From WRGA01 sp031553395 (GTDB taxonomy: Bacteria > Bacteroidota > Bacteroidia > Bacteroidales > WRGA01): 64,000 bases of DNA. The notes beneath the pieces were generated by a model. The model did not search any database. It saw only the letters and a list, made by a program, of their open reading frames with translations, and was not told the origin of the DNA. The stretch spans positions 1 through 64,000 of the forward strand of contig JAVBLR010000004.1 in the NCBI GenBank assembly GCA_031553395.1, in the 5' to 3' direction. Shown one piece after another: positions 28,647 to 39,500 of this stretch (positions within the stretch are counted from its first letter, which is position 1; each line of letters begins with the position of its first letter). Made by a program: the position numbers and the translations under genes.

Positions 28647-30407
28647 ATGAAAAACATATTTTTGATACTCGTAGCCATTTCGGCATCATTTCTAATGAAT
28701 GCGAATGCTCAAAATACCAGCAATTTATTCAATATAGAAAAAGACGGAAAAGCTGTTTACACACCTTATACCGAACAAGGTGATATTATTCCTGATTTTT
28801 CGTTTTGTGGGTATAAATCGGGTGGAGTAGCTATTCCCGATGTACCTGTAAAAATAACATTGGAAGCCGGCGATTTTACATCCGATGATTCAAAACGGAT
28901 TCAAGCAGCTATAAATGAACTGTCAAAAACAGAGCCTGATGCATCAGGCTTCAGAGGCGCTATTTTACTAAAGAAAGGAAAATACAATATTCAGAATACA
29001 ATTACATTGGAAGATTCGGGCATTGTGTTGAAAGGAGAAGGAAATGATGAAAACGGAACAGTACTCATCGGAACCAAAGCAGCACAATACAATATCTTTT
29101 ATATCGGAACATACGACAAACCAAAGAAAGACGAATCTTCGCAACAAATGATAGTGGATGAATATATCCCTTCGGGAACAAAGATTGTTACTGTTGCGGA
29201 TGCAAGTAAATTCAAAAACGGAGATGCAGTAATGATTGAACGTCCGAGTACCAAGGAGTGGATTCAGGTACTTGGTATGGACAGGATTCCTCCCTGCTGG
29301 GTAAAGATAACAAATGAATCTCCTGCAACAATTGAAAAATACCGAAAAGAAGGAAAGTTAAGCGAAGACGGAAAATCATACAATACGACCGTTCAATGGG
29401 AACCGGGAAGTAAGAATTTGTATTTTGAACGAACAATCGTTGACATCAATGGAAATAAATTGACATTAGATATTCCATTAACAAATGCTTTTCAGAAGAT
29501 TTACGGCGGAGGTTTTGTTTATAAATACACAATCAAAAATCGTCCGCAGAATATTGGAATTGAAAATCTTAGAGGAGAATGTACTTTCAACAAAGACGAA
29601 GTTGAATTAACATCAACAATGGAAGAATATTATTCTGATGAAAAACATGTAAATCAGTTTGTTACTTTTGGAACAGGTGAAAATTTATGGGTAAGGAAAT
29701 TAACTTCCCAATATATCGATCATGGTTTCAAAACAAGTATTTGGAGCAAGTTTGTAACAATTGAAGATTGTGAATTTTTAGATCCGGTTTCCATTATTAC
29801 CGGAGGAAGGCGTTACGGGTATCATTTATGGGGACAAATGGCGTTGGTACAGCGATGCTATGGACGGCATGCGCGGCATGATTTTGTTTTGGGAACAACA
29901 GTTGCCGGGCCAAATGCATTTGTTGATAGTAAAGGTGAACAATCATATTCGTTTAGTGAACCTCATCAACGTTGGGCAACAGGTTGTTTGTATGACAATT
30001 GTTCGGTTTCCGGATATGGAACATGTTTTAATCTTGCAAACCGTGGATTCTTTGGTACCGGGCATGGATGGTCGGGCGCACAAATGGTCTTATGGAATTG
30101 CAAAGCTCCGGTTTCAATTGTAATGCAACCGCCTACGGCACAGAATTTCAGTATTGGAAATGCCGGAACTGACCCAAGTATTTCTCTCAGAAGTATTCAA
30201 ATATGCATCAATCAAATAAATAAAGCATCCGGAGATAGTCTGAAATATGAAGGAATTCCCGTTGTAGGTAATGGATATATAGAATCTCCAACAGCGTATG
30301 TTGTTCCGCAATATCTTTATTATACACAATTAAAGAATAGATTAGGAGAAAATGCTGTAAAGAATATAACAATGGCAGGACAACAGACATTGATTTTTGC
30401 AAAATAA
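28647..30407 (+). CDS. Secreted right-handed beta-helix protein, putative lyase or hydrolase (paralog 1)
   Basis: About 586 residues, starting at ATG 28647 (MKNIFLILVAISASFLMNANAQ signal peptide); an in-frame TTG 6 nt upstream is unlikely. The region DDSKRIQAAINELSKTEPDA, SGFRGAILLKKGKYNI and SGIVLKGEGNDENGTVLIGT is the start of a pectate-lyase-3/GH28-type parallel beta-helix. Later turns include IGIENLRGEC, KFVTIEDCEFLDPVS, ITGGRRYGYHLWGQ and GRHARHDFVLGT. The closing block SEPHQRWATGCLYDN, GTGHGWSGAQMVLWNC, PPTAQNFSIG recurs in the next gene. I do not recognise a named CAZy family. Position in a uronate PUL suggests action on the polymer or a binding role. The conserved Arg/His in RRYGYH and GRHARH are candidates for catalysis; this is inference. 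Confidence 0.75.
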   Translation: MKNIFLILVAISASFLMNANAQNTSNLFNIEKDGKAVYTPYTEQGDIIPDFSFCGYKSGGVAIPDVPVKITLEAGDFTSDDSKRIQAAINELSKTEPDASGFRGAILLKKGKYNIQNTITLEDSGIVLKGEGNDENGTVLIGTKAAQYNIFYIGTYDKPKKDESSQQMIVDEYIPSGTKIVTVADASKFKNGDAVMIERPSTKEWIQVLGMDRIPPCWVKITNESPATIEKYRKEGKLSEDGKSYNTTVQWEPGSKNLYFERTIVDINGNKLTLDIPLTNAFQKIYGGGFVYKYTIKNRPQNIGIENLRGECTFNKDEVELTSTMEEYYSDEKHVNQFVTFGTGENLWVRKLTSQYIDHGFKTSIWSKFVTIEDCEFLDPVSIITGGRRYGYHLWGQMALVQRCYGRHARHDFVLGTTVAGPNAFVDSKGEQSYSFSEPHQRWATGCLYDNCSVSGYGTCFNLANRGFFGTGHGWSGAQMVLWNCKAPVSIVMQPPTAQNFSIGNAGTDPSISLRSIQICINQINKASGDSLKYEGIPVVGNGYIESPTAYVVPQYLYYTQLKNRLGENAVKNITMAGQQTLIFAK

Positions 30408-30412
30408 TTTAA

Positions 30413-30489
30413 GGTAAAGGGAGAAAGGCAAAAGGCAAATGAATTTGTCACCATACATTCCTTTGCCACTAGCCATTAGCCTTTTGCCC
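30413..30489. repeat. Heptad-word hairpin between the two beta-helix genes
   Basis: Arm 1 (30413-30440): GGTAAAG, GGAGAAA, GGCAAAA, GGCAAAT. Arm 2 (30461-30488): CTTTGCC, ACTAGCC, ATTAGCC, TTTTGCC. Eight consecutive 7-nt words in phase, loop 20 nt. It occupies the first part of the gap after paralog 1 (stop at 30407). Confidence 0.85.
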
Positions 30490-30522
30490 AAAATTTTTAT
30501 TACCCTACAAGCTAATCTGGCC

Positions 30523-33117
30523 ATGAAGAAAAATTTATTCTCAATATTGATAATCCTATTTGGCTTTACAACACTTCAAGCCAACGTATTGGTGTCGGAT
30601 TTTTTGACCGGATTAGCAATTAACGACCCGATAGAAAAAGGAACTTACACATCAATTATACAAGATGATTCCAATCCGATAATGATAAACCAATGGAATC
30701 TTTCGGGAAGAGAAGATGCACATTATTTCAGGTCGGGAAGTTCTCCGGTTGTAACGGATAAATTGCTTTATCCGGGTTATGTTGAACCTGATTCGTTGAT
30801 TAATGCCATTAAACTGAATAAATTTTCCTCCGGCGGAAGAATGACGGTTTATTCGCTCTTGTCGGATTCCGAATATTCTATGAAACCTTATTATCTGGCA
30901 TTTATGCTGCGGGTTGATGATGTTTCTTCTCTTCCGGAAAATAATGATAATGATTTTATTTCGTTTGACGGCAATTATACAGGCAATCATTTGCGAGGAA
31001 GATTAATTCTTCGTAAGACTCCTGCTTCGAATGAATTTGCATTTGCTTTGGGTGGATTAGAAGCCGGGCAAGAACAAACAACTACATATAAAACCGGACA
31101 AACTTTATTAATCGTTTTAAAGTATAATTTTTTTACTTCCGACAGATCTACTTCTCTTTACATAAATCCTGTTATAACGGATGGAGAGCCGGTTGTTCCC
31201 GATTTAAAATTAGATTTTGAAGGAATAGATATGCTTGCTCACATCAGAGGGATCAGTCTACGTCAATCGACATTTTTCTCTTTAACATTGGGCGGATTGC
31301 GTTTTGCTGACAATTGGAATGATGCACTCGGATATAAATCGGGAGATGATACACCGGGAAGCACAACATTGGTTGATATGGATACTTCAGGGAAATTGGT
31401 ATATACTCCTGATCCAGATGGATTTTATTTACCCGATTTTAGTTTTGCCGGGTATGAAATTGGTATTGTTGATTTTCCTCAGCTTCCGGTTGTGAAAACG
31501 ATTTCTCCTGTTGCTGGAGATAATACAGCGCATATTCAGACTGCAATTGATGAAGTTGGTCAATTGCCTCTCGATGCTTCGGGTTTTAGGGGAGCATTGT
31601 TGTTGCAGGCGGGAAAATATGTTGTTGCAGGAACCTTGTATGTTAAGTATTCCGGCGTAGTTATTCGAGGTGTAGGAAATGGAACTTCCGAAGATAATTC
31701 TACTATTATTTATGCAACCGGAGATATGCCGCATCAACGCAATGTAGTTGTATTGGGATATCCTTCCCAGAATACATGGAGCAATATTATATCCGGAACG
31801 CAACAAGATATTATGGATGATGTAATTCCGGTTGGGGCTAATTCTTTCAGTGTAGCGGATTCTTCTCCGTACAAAATTGGCGACCGGATTGTTATTTATC
31901 ATCCTTGTACCGAGCAATGGCTTCAGGCAGTAAATTTTGGAGGCGTTCCGGCGCCAGCGCCGGGCGAGCCGGATGAACGCTGGACTGTGGGCGAACTTCC
32001 AATCGTGTATAATCGTATTATTACCCAAATCGAAGGTGAGAAAGTTACGGTAGATGCTCCTGTTTATTGTACATTGGATAAATCATTATCTCAATCCTAT
32101 ATTTATAAATACGATCAAACAAATTTCCGCAAAAGAATCGGAATCGAAAATTTGCGGATTGAAATTGAAAGTCTAGGAGGAACGGATGAAAATCATGCAT
32201 GGAGCGCCGTTCGTTTTAGAACTACGGATTATTGCCATGCCAAAGATGTGATTGTGAAAGGATTCGGATTATACGGCATTTCAACGGAATGTACCACAAG
32301 AAGTACGATAGAAAATTGTCAGGCGATTGATCCGGTTTCGGAGCTTACAGGCGAAAGGCGCTATAATTTCAATGCTGGAAATAATGCACAATTGATATTA
32401 TATAAAAATTGTTTTGCAAGTAAAGGACGGCATAATTTCGTTGTCAATGGAATGTCTTCTGCTTCGGGAATTGTGTTTTTGAATTGTATTTCGGATTCGG
32501 CTTATAATGTGAGCGAAGCCCATCAGAAGTGGTCGCAGGGGTTACTTTATGATAATTATACCGAACAAAATCTGATCAGAAATTTCGTATTAGGCCTTTA
32601 CAATCGTGTAGATATGGGCACCGGACATGGATGGTCGGCTGTTCAGTCGGTTTTATGGAATTGTAATGTTACGGATGAAGGAGTAATCGGGCTACAACAT
32701 CCTCCGACTTCTCAGAATTATGCAATAGGTTGCACAGCAGGAAGCATAACCGGAAAACCAATTGCAGAATCAGATTTTCCAATCGGATATGTAGAATCCC
32801 AAAATAAACCGATTGAAAATATTCCGTCATTGTACGAAGCCCAATTAAATGCCCGGTTAATTCCTTCGGATATACCAATTCCCGAGGGCGACAAAAAATG
32901 TTATTCTTTACTGATAAATGAAAATGGTGTGAACATCATTTTCTCAGTATATCAAGACGAACAAAAAAAAATAAATATTTACAGTCTCGATGGTAAAATG
33001 ATTTCATCGTTTGAGTCATCAGATAATCCTGTTTCAGTTCCATTGCAAGCGAAAGGTATGTATATCATTCGCATTTTTGTAGACAATCAACATCTTGCGG
33101 ATAAGGTTGTATTTTAA
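30523..33117 (+). CDS. Secreted beta-helix protein with extra N-domain and T9SS tail (paralog 2)
   Basis: The ATG at 30523 gives a signal peptide (MKKNLFSILIILFGFTTLQA) and 864 residues; an apparent upstream extension to 30439 runs through the heptad hairpin and is rejected. Residues about 20-285 are an additional beta-rich domain (WNLSGREDAHYFRSGSS, YYLAFMLRVDDVSSL, TLLIVLKYNFF) that looks like a LamG/concanavalin-type module. From about 290 it parallels the preceding gene: LPDFSFAGYEIG, DASGFRGALLLQAGKYVV, IGIENLRIEIE, TGERRYNFN, GRHNFVVNG, SEAHQKWSQGLLYDN, GTGHGWSAVQSVLWNC, HPPTSQNYAIG. The last 75 residues are a T9SS type A sorting tail (INIYSLDGKMISSF, GMYIIRIFVDNQHLADKVVF). It is thus probably surface-exposed, unlike paralog 1. 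Function is inferred only as glycan binding or cleavage. Confidence 0.78.
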   Translation: MKKNLFSILIILFGFTTLQANVLVSDFLTGLAINDPIEKGTYTSIIQDDSNPIMINQWNLSGREDAHYFRSGSSPVVTDKLLYPGYVEPDSLINAIKLNKFSSGGRMTVYSLLSDSEYSMKPYYLAFMLRVDDVSSLPENNDNDFISFDGNYTGNHLRGRLILRKTPASNEFAFALGGLEAGQEQTTTYKTGQTLLIVLKYNFFTSDRSTSLYINPVITDGEPVVPDLKLDFEGIDMLAHIRGISLRQSTFFSLTLGGLRFADNWNDALGYKSGDDTPGSTTLVDMDTSGKLVYTPDPDGFYLPDFSFAGYEIGIVDFPQLPVVKTISPVAGDNTAHIQTAIDEVGQLPLDASGFRGALLLQAGKYVVAGTLYVKYSGVVIRGVGNGTSEDNSTIIYATGDMPHQRNVVVLGYPSQNTWSNIISGTQQDIMDDVIPVGANSFSVADSSPYKIGDRIVIYHPCTEQWLQAVNFGGVPAPAPGEPDERWTVGELPIVYNRIITQIEGEKVTVDAPVYCTLDKSLSQSYIYKYDQTNFRKRIGIENLRIEIESLGGTDENHAWSAVRFRTTDYCHAKDVIVKGFGLYGISTECTTRSTIENCQAIDPVSELTGERRYNFNAGNNAQLILYKNCFASKGRHNFVVNGMSSASGIVFLNCISDSAYNVSEAHQKWSQGLLYDNYTEQNLIRNFVLGLYNRVDMGTGHGWSAVQSVLWNCNVTDEGVIGLQHPPTSQNYAIGCTAGSITGKPIAESDFPIGYVESQNKPIENIPSLYEAQLNARLIPSDIPIPEGDKKCYSLLINENGVNIIFSVYQDEQKKINIYSLDGKMISSFESSDNPVSVPLQAKGMYIIRIFVDNQHLADKVVF

Positions 33118-33275
33118 ATTTTGAAGTTGTACTATTTTGGTAAATCATTTGGACAATTTTACCTTCTTGAGAGAGGTATTGTTATTTATTTTGCATGCTG
33201 ATTATTTGTTATTTTTTATTCGTTCAAATAACAAACAACCAACAACAAATTTGTTTAATTAAAATTTTTAATGTC

Positions 33276-33818
33276 ATGAAAAAAATTAGTTTGTTTTTAT
33301 TCCTTTTGATAGGAAGTATAGTGAGTGTTTTTGCACAAGAGCAACAGATATTGAAAAACGGAGACATGGAAATCTGGAAAGATAACAGTGCCTTACCTGC
33401 ACAGTGGGGATCGTATTACACAGTTATTAAGGAAGGAATATTTTCTCGTTCGGCCAATGCACATTCGGGAAAATATGCTCTTCAGATAAAATTTGAACCT
33501 CAAAAGGAAAACGATAACCGTCGTTTTTATAGTTATCCGGTTTCTCTTGTTCCTGGAAATTATAAGGTAACCCTTTACATGAAGGGAAAGGCGGATATTC
33601 GTTTTGTTTCCTTAACACAAAAAGGCGAAAATGCCGGTGGTAAAGATACAAACGTAAACCTTGTAGGAACTCCTGTAATAGGAAGCGTTGATAATAAAGA
33701 ATGGGCAACTCATTCATTGAATTTTAATATAAAAGAAAGCTCAGATTATCAGATATTTATATGTGTAAATTCTGCCGATCCTCTTTTAATAGATGATGTT
33801 GCTATCGAAAAAATATAA
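33276..33818 (+). CDS. Small secreted carbohydrate-binding-like protein
   Basis: 180 residues from ATG 33276 (signal peptide MKKISLFLFLLIGSIVSVFA); in-frame sequence further upstream has no protein character. The mature part QEQQILKNGDMEIWKDNSAL, PAQWGSYYTV, SGKYALQIKFEP, PGNYKVTLYMKGKADIRFV and SSDYQIFICVNSADPLLIDD is a jelly-roll of the CBM4/9 or CBM22-like type that often binds glycan. Stand-alone modules of this kind occur as companions in PULs. No catalytic residue is expected. The function is inferred from fold and neighbourhood. Confidence 0.7.
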   Translation: MKKISLFLFLLIGSIVSVFAQEQQILKNGDMEIWKDNSALPAQWGSYYTVIKEGIFSRSANAHSGKYALQIKFEPQKENDNRRFYSYPVSLVPGNYKVTLYMKGKADIRFVSLTQKGENAGGKDTNVNLVGTPVIGSVDNKEWATHSLNFNIKESSDYQIFICVNSADPLLIDDVAIEKI

Positions 33819-34021
33819 TTAGTTACAATTATTATACTTATTAACAATGGGTTGATGCTCCGAAAGTTGTTTATTTTTTGAATCTGGAATCTTGTTGAAG
33901 CAAATGAGTGTTAAGTGTTTTGTTTTAGATTGTTTTTTAGGTTTTTATTTGCTTTTCAGGAATTAAGTTCAAAAATATCTTTCGGAACAGCAAGCCGTTG
34001 TATACTATTCTAACGAATAAT

Positions 34022-36331
34022 ATGAGAAAAGTATTGATTCTTTTTATAATACTATTTGAAGTAGGTGTTGTTTGCGGACAAGAAAAATCTACTATCCCAA
34101 TTTATCTTGATTCCAAACAGCCGGTAGAAAAACGTGTGGCCGATTTAATGTCAAGAATGACATTGGAGGAAAAAGTCGCACAAATGTGCCAGTTTGTTGG
34201 GCCTGAACATATCAGGAAAGCTGAAAGACTGATTCCGGCAAAAGAGTTGAAAGAACATCAGGATATGGGATTTTATCCGGGTTTGTCGGCTTCCGATGTG
34301 GAAGAAATGACAAAACAGGGTTTGATAGGCTCGTTTTTACATGTAATAACTGCTAAGGAAACAAATTATCTTCAATCCCTAGCATTGCAATCCCGGTTGA
34401 AAATTCCTTTGTTGATTGGTATTGATGCCATTCATGGTAATGGACTTTACAATGGCGCAACGATTTATCCGACTTGTATCGGGCAAGCATCGACTTTTGA
34501 CGAAAATTTAGTTGAAAAAGCATCCCGTGAAACTGCTCTGGAAATGAGAGCTGCCGGAATGCATTGGGCATTTACACCGAATGTCGAAGTTACGCGGGAT
34601 CCTCGCTGGGGTCGTGTAGGTGAAACTTTTGGCGAAGATCCGTATTTGGTTTCAAAAATGGGAGCTGCAACTGTTAAAGGATTACAAAGTAACGATTATG
34701 CCGGATACAATAATGTAATTGCATGTGCAAAACACTTTATTGGTGGAGGTCAACCGGAGAACGGAATTAATGCTGCTCCTTGTGATATTTCCGAACGGAC
34801 TTTATGGGAGGTTTTTATGCCTTCATTTAAAGCTTGTCTCGATGCCGGAGCATATACATTTATGCAGGCACATAACGAATTAAACGGTATTCCGTGTCAT
34901 GCCAGCAAATATTTGATGACTGATGTGCTAAGAAATAAATGGAACTTCAACGGTTTTGTTGTAAGTGATTGGATGGATATCGAACGTTTGCAGGATTATC
35001 ATGGCATTGTTCCGACTGTAAAAGATGCTTGTACATTAAGTGTTGAATCGGGTATGGATATGCACATGCACGGACCGGGTTTTGCCGAAAGCATTATTGC
35101 ATCTGTAAAAGAAGGAAAACTAACAGAAGAACGGATTGATGCTTCTGTAGGAAAAATATTGGAGGCCAAATTCAAATTAGGTTTATTCGAAAATCCGTAT
35201 ATTGATGAATCCAAAGTATCATCGGTTGTTTTTGCTCCGGAACATCAACAAACAGCCCTTGAAATGGCACGGAAAAGTATTGTTTTGTTGAAAAATGAAA
35301 AGCTGTTGCCAATCGATCGATCCAAATACAAAAAAATATTTGTAACAGGACCGAATGCCGATAATCAAACCATTTTGGGAGACTGGACTTTCCAACAACC
35401 TGATGATAATATTGTTACTATTGTCGAAGGATTAAAAAAAGTTTCTCCAAATACCACTTTCGATTATTATCCTGTTTCCGAAAATTTTCGTAAAATGACG
35501 TATGCGCAAATAGCAGAAGCTCAGAAAAAAGCAAAGTCGTGCGATCTAGCTGTTGTTGTTGTAGGTGAAAATTCGATACGTTATAAAAAAGCAGAAAAAA
35601 CATGTGGTGAAAATTCCGATCGGTATGATATTAATTTAGCCGGATTACAAGAGCAATTGGTAGAAGCGATTCATGCAACCGGAGTGCCTACTGTTGTGAT
35701 TTTGGTAAATGGCCGCCCATTGTCGACAGAATGGATTGCTGATAGTATTCCGGCCATAGTTGAAGCATGGGAACCCGGTTGTTTCGGAGGACAAGCCGTT
35801 GCCGAAATTCTTTTTGGAAAAGTAAATCCCGAAGGAAAATTACCGATAACTATTCCGCGCCATTCGGGGCAAATCCATACCTATTACAGTCATAAGTTTA
35901 CAGCAAAATGGTTTAACTATGCTACCGGAAAAAGTTCTCCGCTGTACGAATTTGGTTATGGATTAAGTTATACCGATTTTAATATAAGTCCGGTTACTTT
36001 ATCTTCGAAAGAAATGAAATCCGGAGAGAAATTGAAAGCAACCATAGATATTGTCAATACGGGAAAAATGGCCGGAAGTGAAGTCGTTCAACTTTATTTG
36101 AGGGATTGTGTTGCATCTGTAACCCGTCCGTTGAAGGAACTAAAATCCTATCAGAAAGTATATCTCAAGCCGGGAGAGAAAAAAACGGTTACATTCGAAA
36201 TTTCGGAAAAGGACTTGATGTTTTATGATATAAATATGAATTATACAACAGAAAAAGGCGATTTTGAAATTATGATTGGGAACTCATCCCGGGATTCTGA
36301 TTTACAACGGGCAATATTTAAACTAATTTGA
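34022..36331 (+). CDS. GH3 beta-glycosidase (beta-glucosidase type)
   Basis: This is a 769-residue exported GH3 enzyme, starting at ATG 34022 (MRKVLILFIILFEVGVVCGQ). A TTG eight codons upstream is less likely. The N-terminal barrel carries PLLIGIDAIHGNGLYNGATI, TFTPNVEVTRDPRWGRVGET-like FTPNVEVTRDPRWGRVGETF, KHFIGGG and the nucleophile Asp316 in GFVVSDWMDIERL. The second alpha/beta domain (about 390-600) includes KSIVLLKNEKLLPID and PNADNQTILGDW, and the fibronectin-III-like C-terminus (YEFGYGLSYTDFNIS, GSEVVQLYLRD, LKELKSYQKVYLKPGEKKTV) completes the usual three-domain layout. It should release terminal beta-linked glucose or a similar sugar from the oligosaccharide in the periplasm. Full length, no defects. 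Confidence 0.93.
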   Translation: MRKVLILFIILFEVGVVCGQEKSTIPIYLDSKQPVEKRVADLMSRMTLEEKVAQMCQFVGPEHIRKAERLIPAKELKEHQDMGFYPGLSASDVEEMTKQGLIGSFLHVITAKETNYLQSLALQSRLKIPLLIGIDAIHGNGLYNGATIYPTCIGQASTFDENLVEKASRETALEMRAAGMHWAFTPNVEVTRDPRWGRVGETFGEDPYLVSKMGAATVKGLQSNDYAGYNNVIACAKHFIGGGQPENGINAAPCDISERTLWEVFMPSFKACLDAGAYTFMQAHNELNGIPCHASKYLMTDVLRNKWNFNGFVVSDWMDIERLQDYHGIVPTVKDACTLSVESGMDMHMHGPGFAESIIASVKEGKLTEERIDASVGKILEAKFKLGLFENPYIDESKVSSVVFAPEHQQTALEMARKSIVLLKNEKLLPIDRSKYKKIFVTGPNADNQTILGDWTFQQPDDNIVTIVEGLKKVSPNTTFDYYPVSENFRKMTYAQIAEAQKKAKSCDLAVVVVGENSIRYKKAEKTCGENSDRYDINLAGLQEQLVEAIHATGVPTVVILVNGRPLSTEWIADSIPAIVEAWEPGCFGGQAVAEILFGKVNPEGKLPITIPRHSGQIHTYYSHKFTAKWFNYATGKSSPLYEFGYGLSYTDFNISPVTLSSKEMKSGEKLKATIDIVNTGKMAGSEVVQLYLRDCVASVTRPLKELKSYQKVYLKPGEKKTVTFEISEKDLMFYDINMNYTTEKGDFEIMIGNSSRDSDLQRAIFKLI

Positions 36332-36356
36332 AGATGCTTATAATATGAAAGTTTTT

Positions 36357-36433
36357 CGGCAAACGGCGAAAGGCTAATGGCAAAGGGAAGCGTTCATAAG
36401 CTTTCGTTCGCCTTTCGCCATTAGCCTTTTGCC
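36357..36433. repeat. Heptad-word hairpin between GH3 and GH2
   Basis: Arm 1 (36357-36384): CGGCAAA, CGGCGAA, AGGCTAA, TGGCAAA. Arm 2 (36406-36433): GTTCGCC, TTTCGCC, ATTAGCC, TTTTGCC. Outer bases TTT and AAA extend the stem. The order of words in one arm is not the exact reverse of the other, but the arms pair well overall. It lies 25 bp after the GH3 stop. Confidence 0.85.
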
Positions 36434-36505
36434 GAAATATTCAAAATGAACTCAGCATAAATATTTCTCACCCTAATTGATAACCATTTATAATCACTTT
36501 ATTCC

Positions 36506-39500
36506 ATGAAAAAAACCTGTTTAATTTTCTTTTTCTTTTTGTCGTTGTTAAGTTTATCAAATGCACAGCAATTTACCGAGATAGAAAATCAATATATCAA
36601 TCAAATAAATCTTCTTCCGGCACGCTGCATATCGTATTCTTTTAAAAATGAATCGGATGCGCTGCATCAACTAAATCAAGACACCATTCTTTTAAGTGGT
36701 AAATGGAAATTCCAATTTTCCGAAACACCGGATGTTCGTCCGGTTGATTTTTACAAACCCGATTTTGATGTAACTTCATGGAGTGAAATTCAGGTTCCGA
36801 TTTCTATTGAAAGAGCCGGTTACGGACAACCGATTTATACGAATCAACCCTATCCGTTTGATTTTAATCCGCCTTTTATTACAGGGCATAATAAGAATTA
36901 TGTAGCTTCTTACCGAAGAATATTTGAAATTCCCGATGATTGGAATAATAACAAACAGATTCTTTTGAATGTTGGAGGCGCTTATTCGGCTTATTATGTT
37001 TGGATTGATGGAAAATTTACCGGATATAAAGAAGATAGTTGCCTTCCGGGGGAATTTGATATTACCTCTTATTTAGATAAAGGAAAAAAACAACATACTA
37101 TTGCTATACAGGTTTTTCGTTTTTCCGACGGTTCTTATCTCGAAGATCAGGATCAATGGCGCATGAGTGGAATTACACGCGATGTATACTTGGAAGCTGT
37201 TCCTGAGAATTTCATTTTTGATTTTGCAGTCAGAACCGATTTGGATGACCAATACAAAGATGCTGTACTCGAAATTTCTCCTTCGGTAAAATCAAAAAAT
37301 AATAATTCTTTTGAAGGATGGATATTGGAAGGAAAATTATTTAATGCCGATAATAATCAAATTGGCAGGACACTCTCGATGAAAGCAAAAGATGCTGCGT
37401 TTCCTCTTTACGAACAACGTTACGCCAAGCCTTTTGCCGGAATGTCACTTGATATTGAAAATCCGAATAAATGGACTGCCGAAACGCCTTATTTATATAC
37501 ACTTGTATTAAATCTGAAAAATTCCGAAGGAAAGGTATGTGAAAGTCGTTCTTGTAAAGTAGGTTTCAGGGAATTTAATATTACTTTCGAGGGTGAATTT
37601 ACGGTAAATGGGGTTCCCGTGAAATTATATGGTGTTAATCGACATGAATTCAGTGAGATAGGAGGCAGGAGTGTATCGAAAGAAGAAATGTTGCAGGATG
37701 TTTTGACAATGAAACGCTTCAATATCAATTGTGTACGAACATCGCATTATCCTGATGATTCGTATTGGTATGAACTTTGCGATAAATATGGAATCTACGT
37801 GATGGATGAAGCCAATATCGAAAATCATGGAGTTTGGACAGGATTTTTTGCAAATAAATCCGATTGGGGCAGTGCTTTTATGGATCGGGTAACGCGGATG
37901 GTTGAACGGGATAAAAATTATCCGTGCATATTTTCTTGGTCTTTGGGTAATGAAAGTGGTTACGGACCAAATTTAAGCGCAACGGCTGGTTGGGTAAAAG
38001 CATTTGATACAACTCGTTCAGTTCATTATGAAGGAGCAAATGGCCGATTTGGGAAAGATCCGTTTGATTTTCAGGATTATATCAGCCGTATGTATCCGAC
38101 ATTAGAAAAATTGGAGGAATTGAAAGATTCTAAGGAAGATAAGAAACCCATTTTTTTGTGTGAATATGCACATTCTATGGGAAATTCCACCGGGAATTTG
38201 AAAGAATACTGGGATATGATTAATTCGGATAAACGTATAATTGGCGGTTGTATCTGGGTTTGGAAAGATCACGGATTACTCGAAACTACTCCGTCCGGAG
38301 AGAAATATTGGACGTATGGTGGTGATTATGGAGATACGCCCAACGATGGAAATTATTGCATAAACGGGATTGTGGCTCCCGATTGTACGCCTAAACCGGC
38401 TCTTTGGGAATGTAAATATGTATTTCAGCCAATCGTTTTTTCTGTTGAAAGTGACGCCGATTTGCAAAAAGGAAATATCCGGATAAAAAACAGAAATTTC
38501 TTTCTAAACACAGATATATATGACTTTCAATGGGAAATAAAAGGAAATGGAAAAGTTATTCAGAAAGATGCATTTTCTGGAGTGAATATCGAACCGGGAA
38601 AGAACGCAATTGTACAAATACCGTTTAAAACAATTAAAACACAACCTGAAACGGAATATTTTCTTCGGATTTCGGCATGCCTGAAAGAACAAACAAATTG
38701 GGCAAATGCTGGGCATGAAGTTGCGAAAGAGCAATTGTTGCTACCTATTTACAATGATAAATCAAAAGATGTATCAAAGAAAAATGATGTATTGTTTTCG
38801 GAAGATGATAATTCAATTCAAATTAAAACCGGAAAACAAGTAACAACAGTTGATAAAAATTCGGGATATATTGTTTCGTTAAAACAGGACAATAGGGAAA
38901 TAATTAAATCACCATTAAAACCGAATTTTTGGAGGGCGCAAATAGATAACAACCGGTTGGGATGGTTTCAGGCTGATAAAAAAATGATGATCTGGAAAGA
39001 TTTCTCCGAACAATTAAAAAATACAAAAATCGAAATAGAGAAAAAAACTCCTGAATCGGTTGTGGTACATGTTGTAAAAAAAGATGCTGATAATAAAGTT
39101 AATTATCAGTTGACTTATAATTTTACAAACGATGGAATTATCCATATTTCTTCTCAGATTGATATTGATAAATCTATGCCCGAAATGATACGATTTGGAA
39201 TGCAAACTCAAATTGATGGGAATTTGAATGATATGTCTTTCTTTGGAAAAGGTCCTTACGAGAATTATTCCGATCGTTGTCAGGCTGCCGAAATAGATGT
39301 TTATAAAGGCAAATCCGAAGATTTTATATATCAGTATATCATGCCTCAGGAAAATGGAAACCATACACAGGTCCGTTGGTTGAATTTATCCGACCATCAA
39401 GGTGGAATCTTGTTCTCGAAAGAAAATGAGCCGTTGAATATTTCGGTTTGGCCTTATACCCAGGAAAATTATGAAGAAGCAAAACATACATACGATCTCA

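Noticed and set aside
30439..30522. In-frame upstream extension of the second beta-helix protein
   Set aside because: It is translated from the heptad hairpin and would bury the clear signal peptide that starts at ATG 30523.
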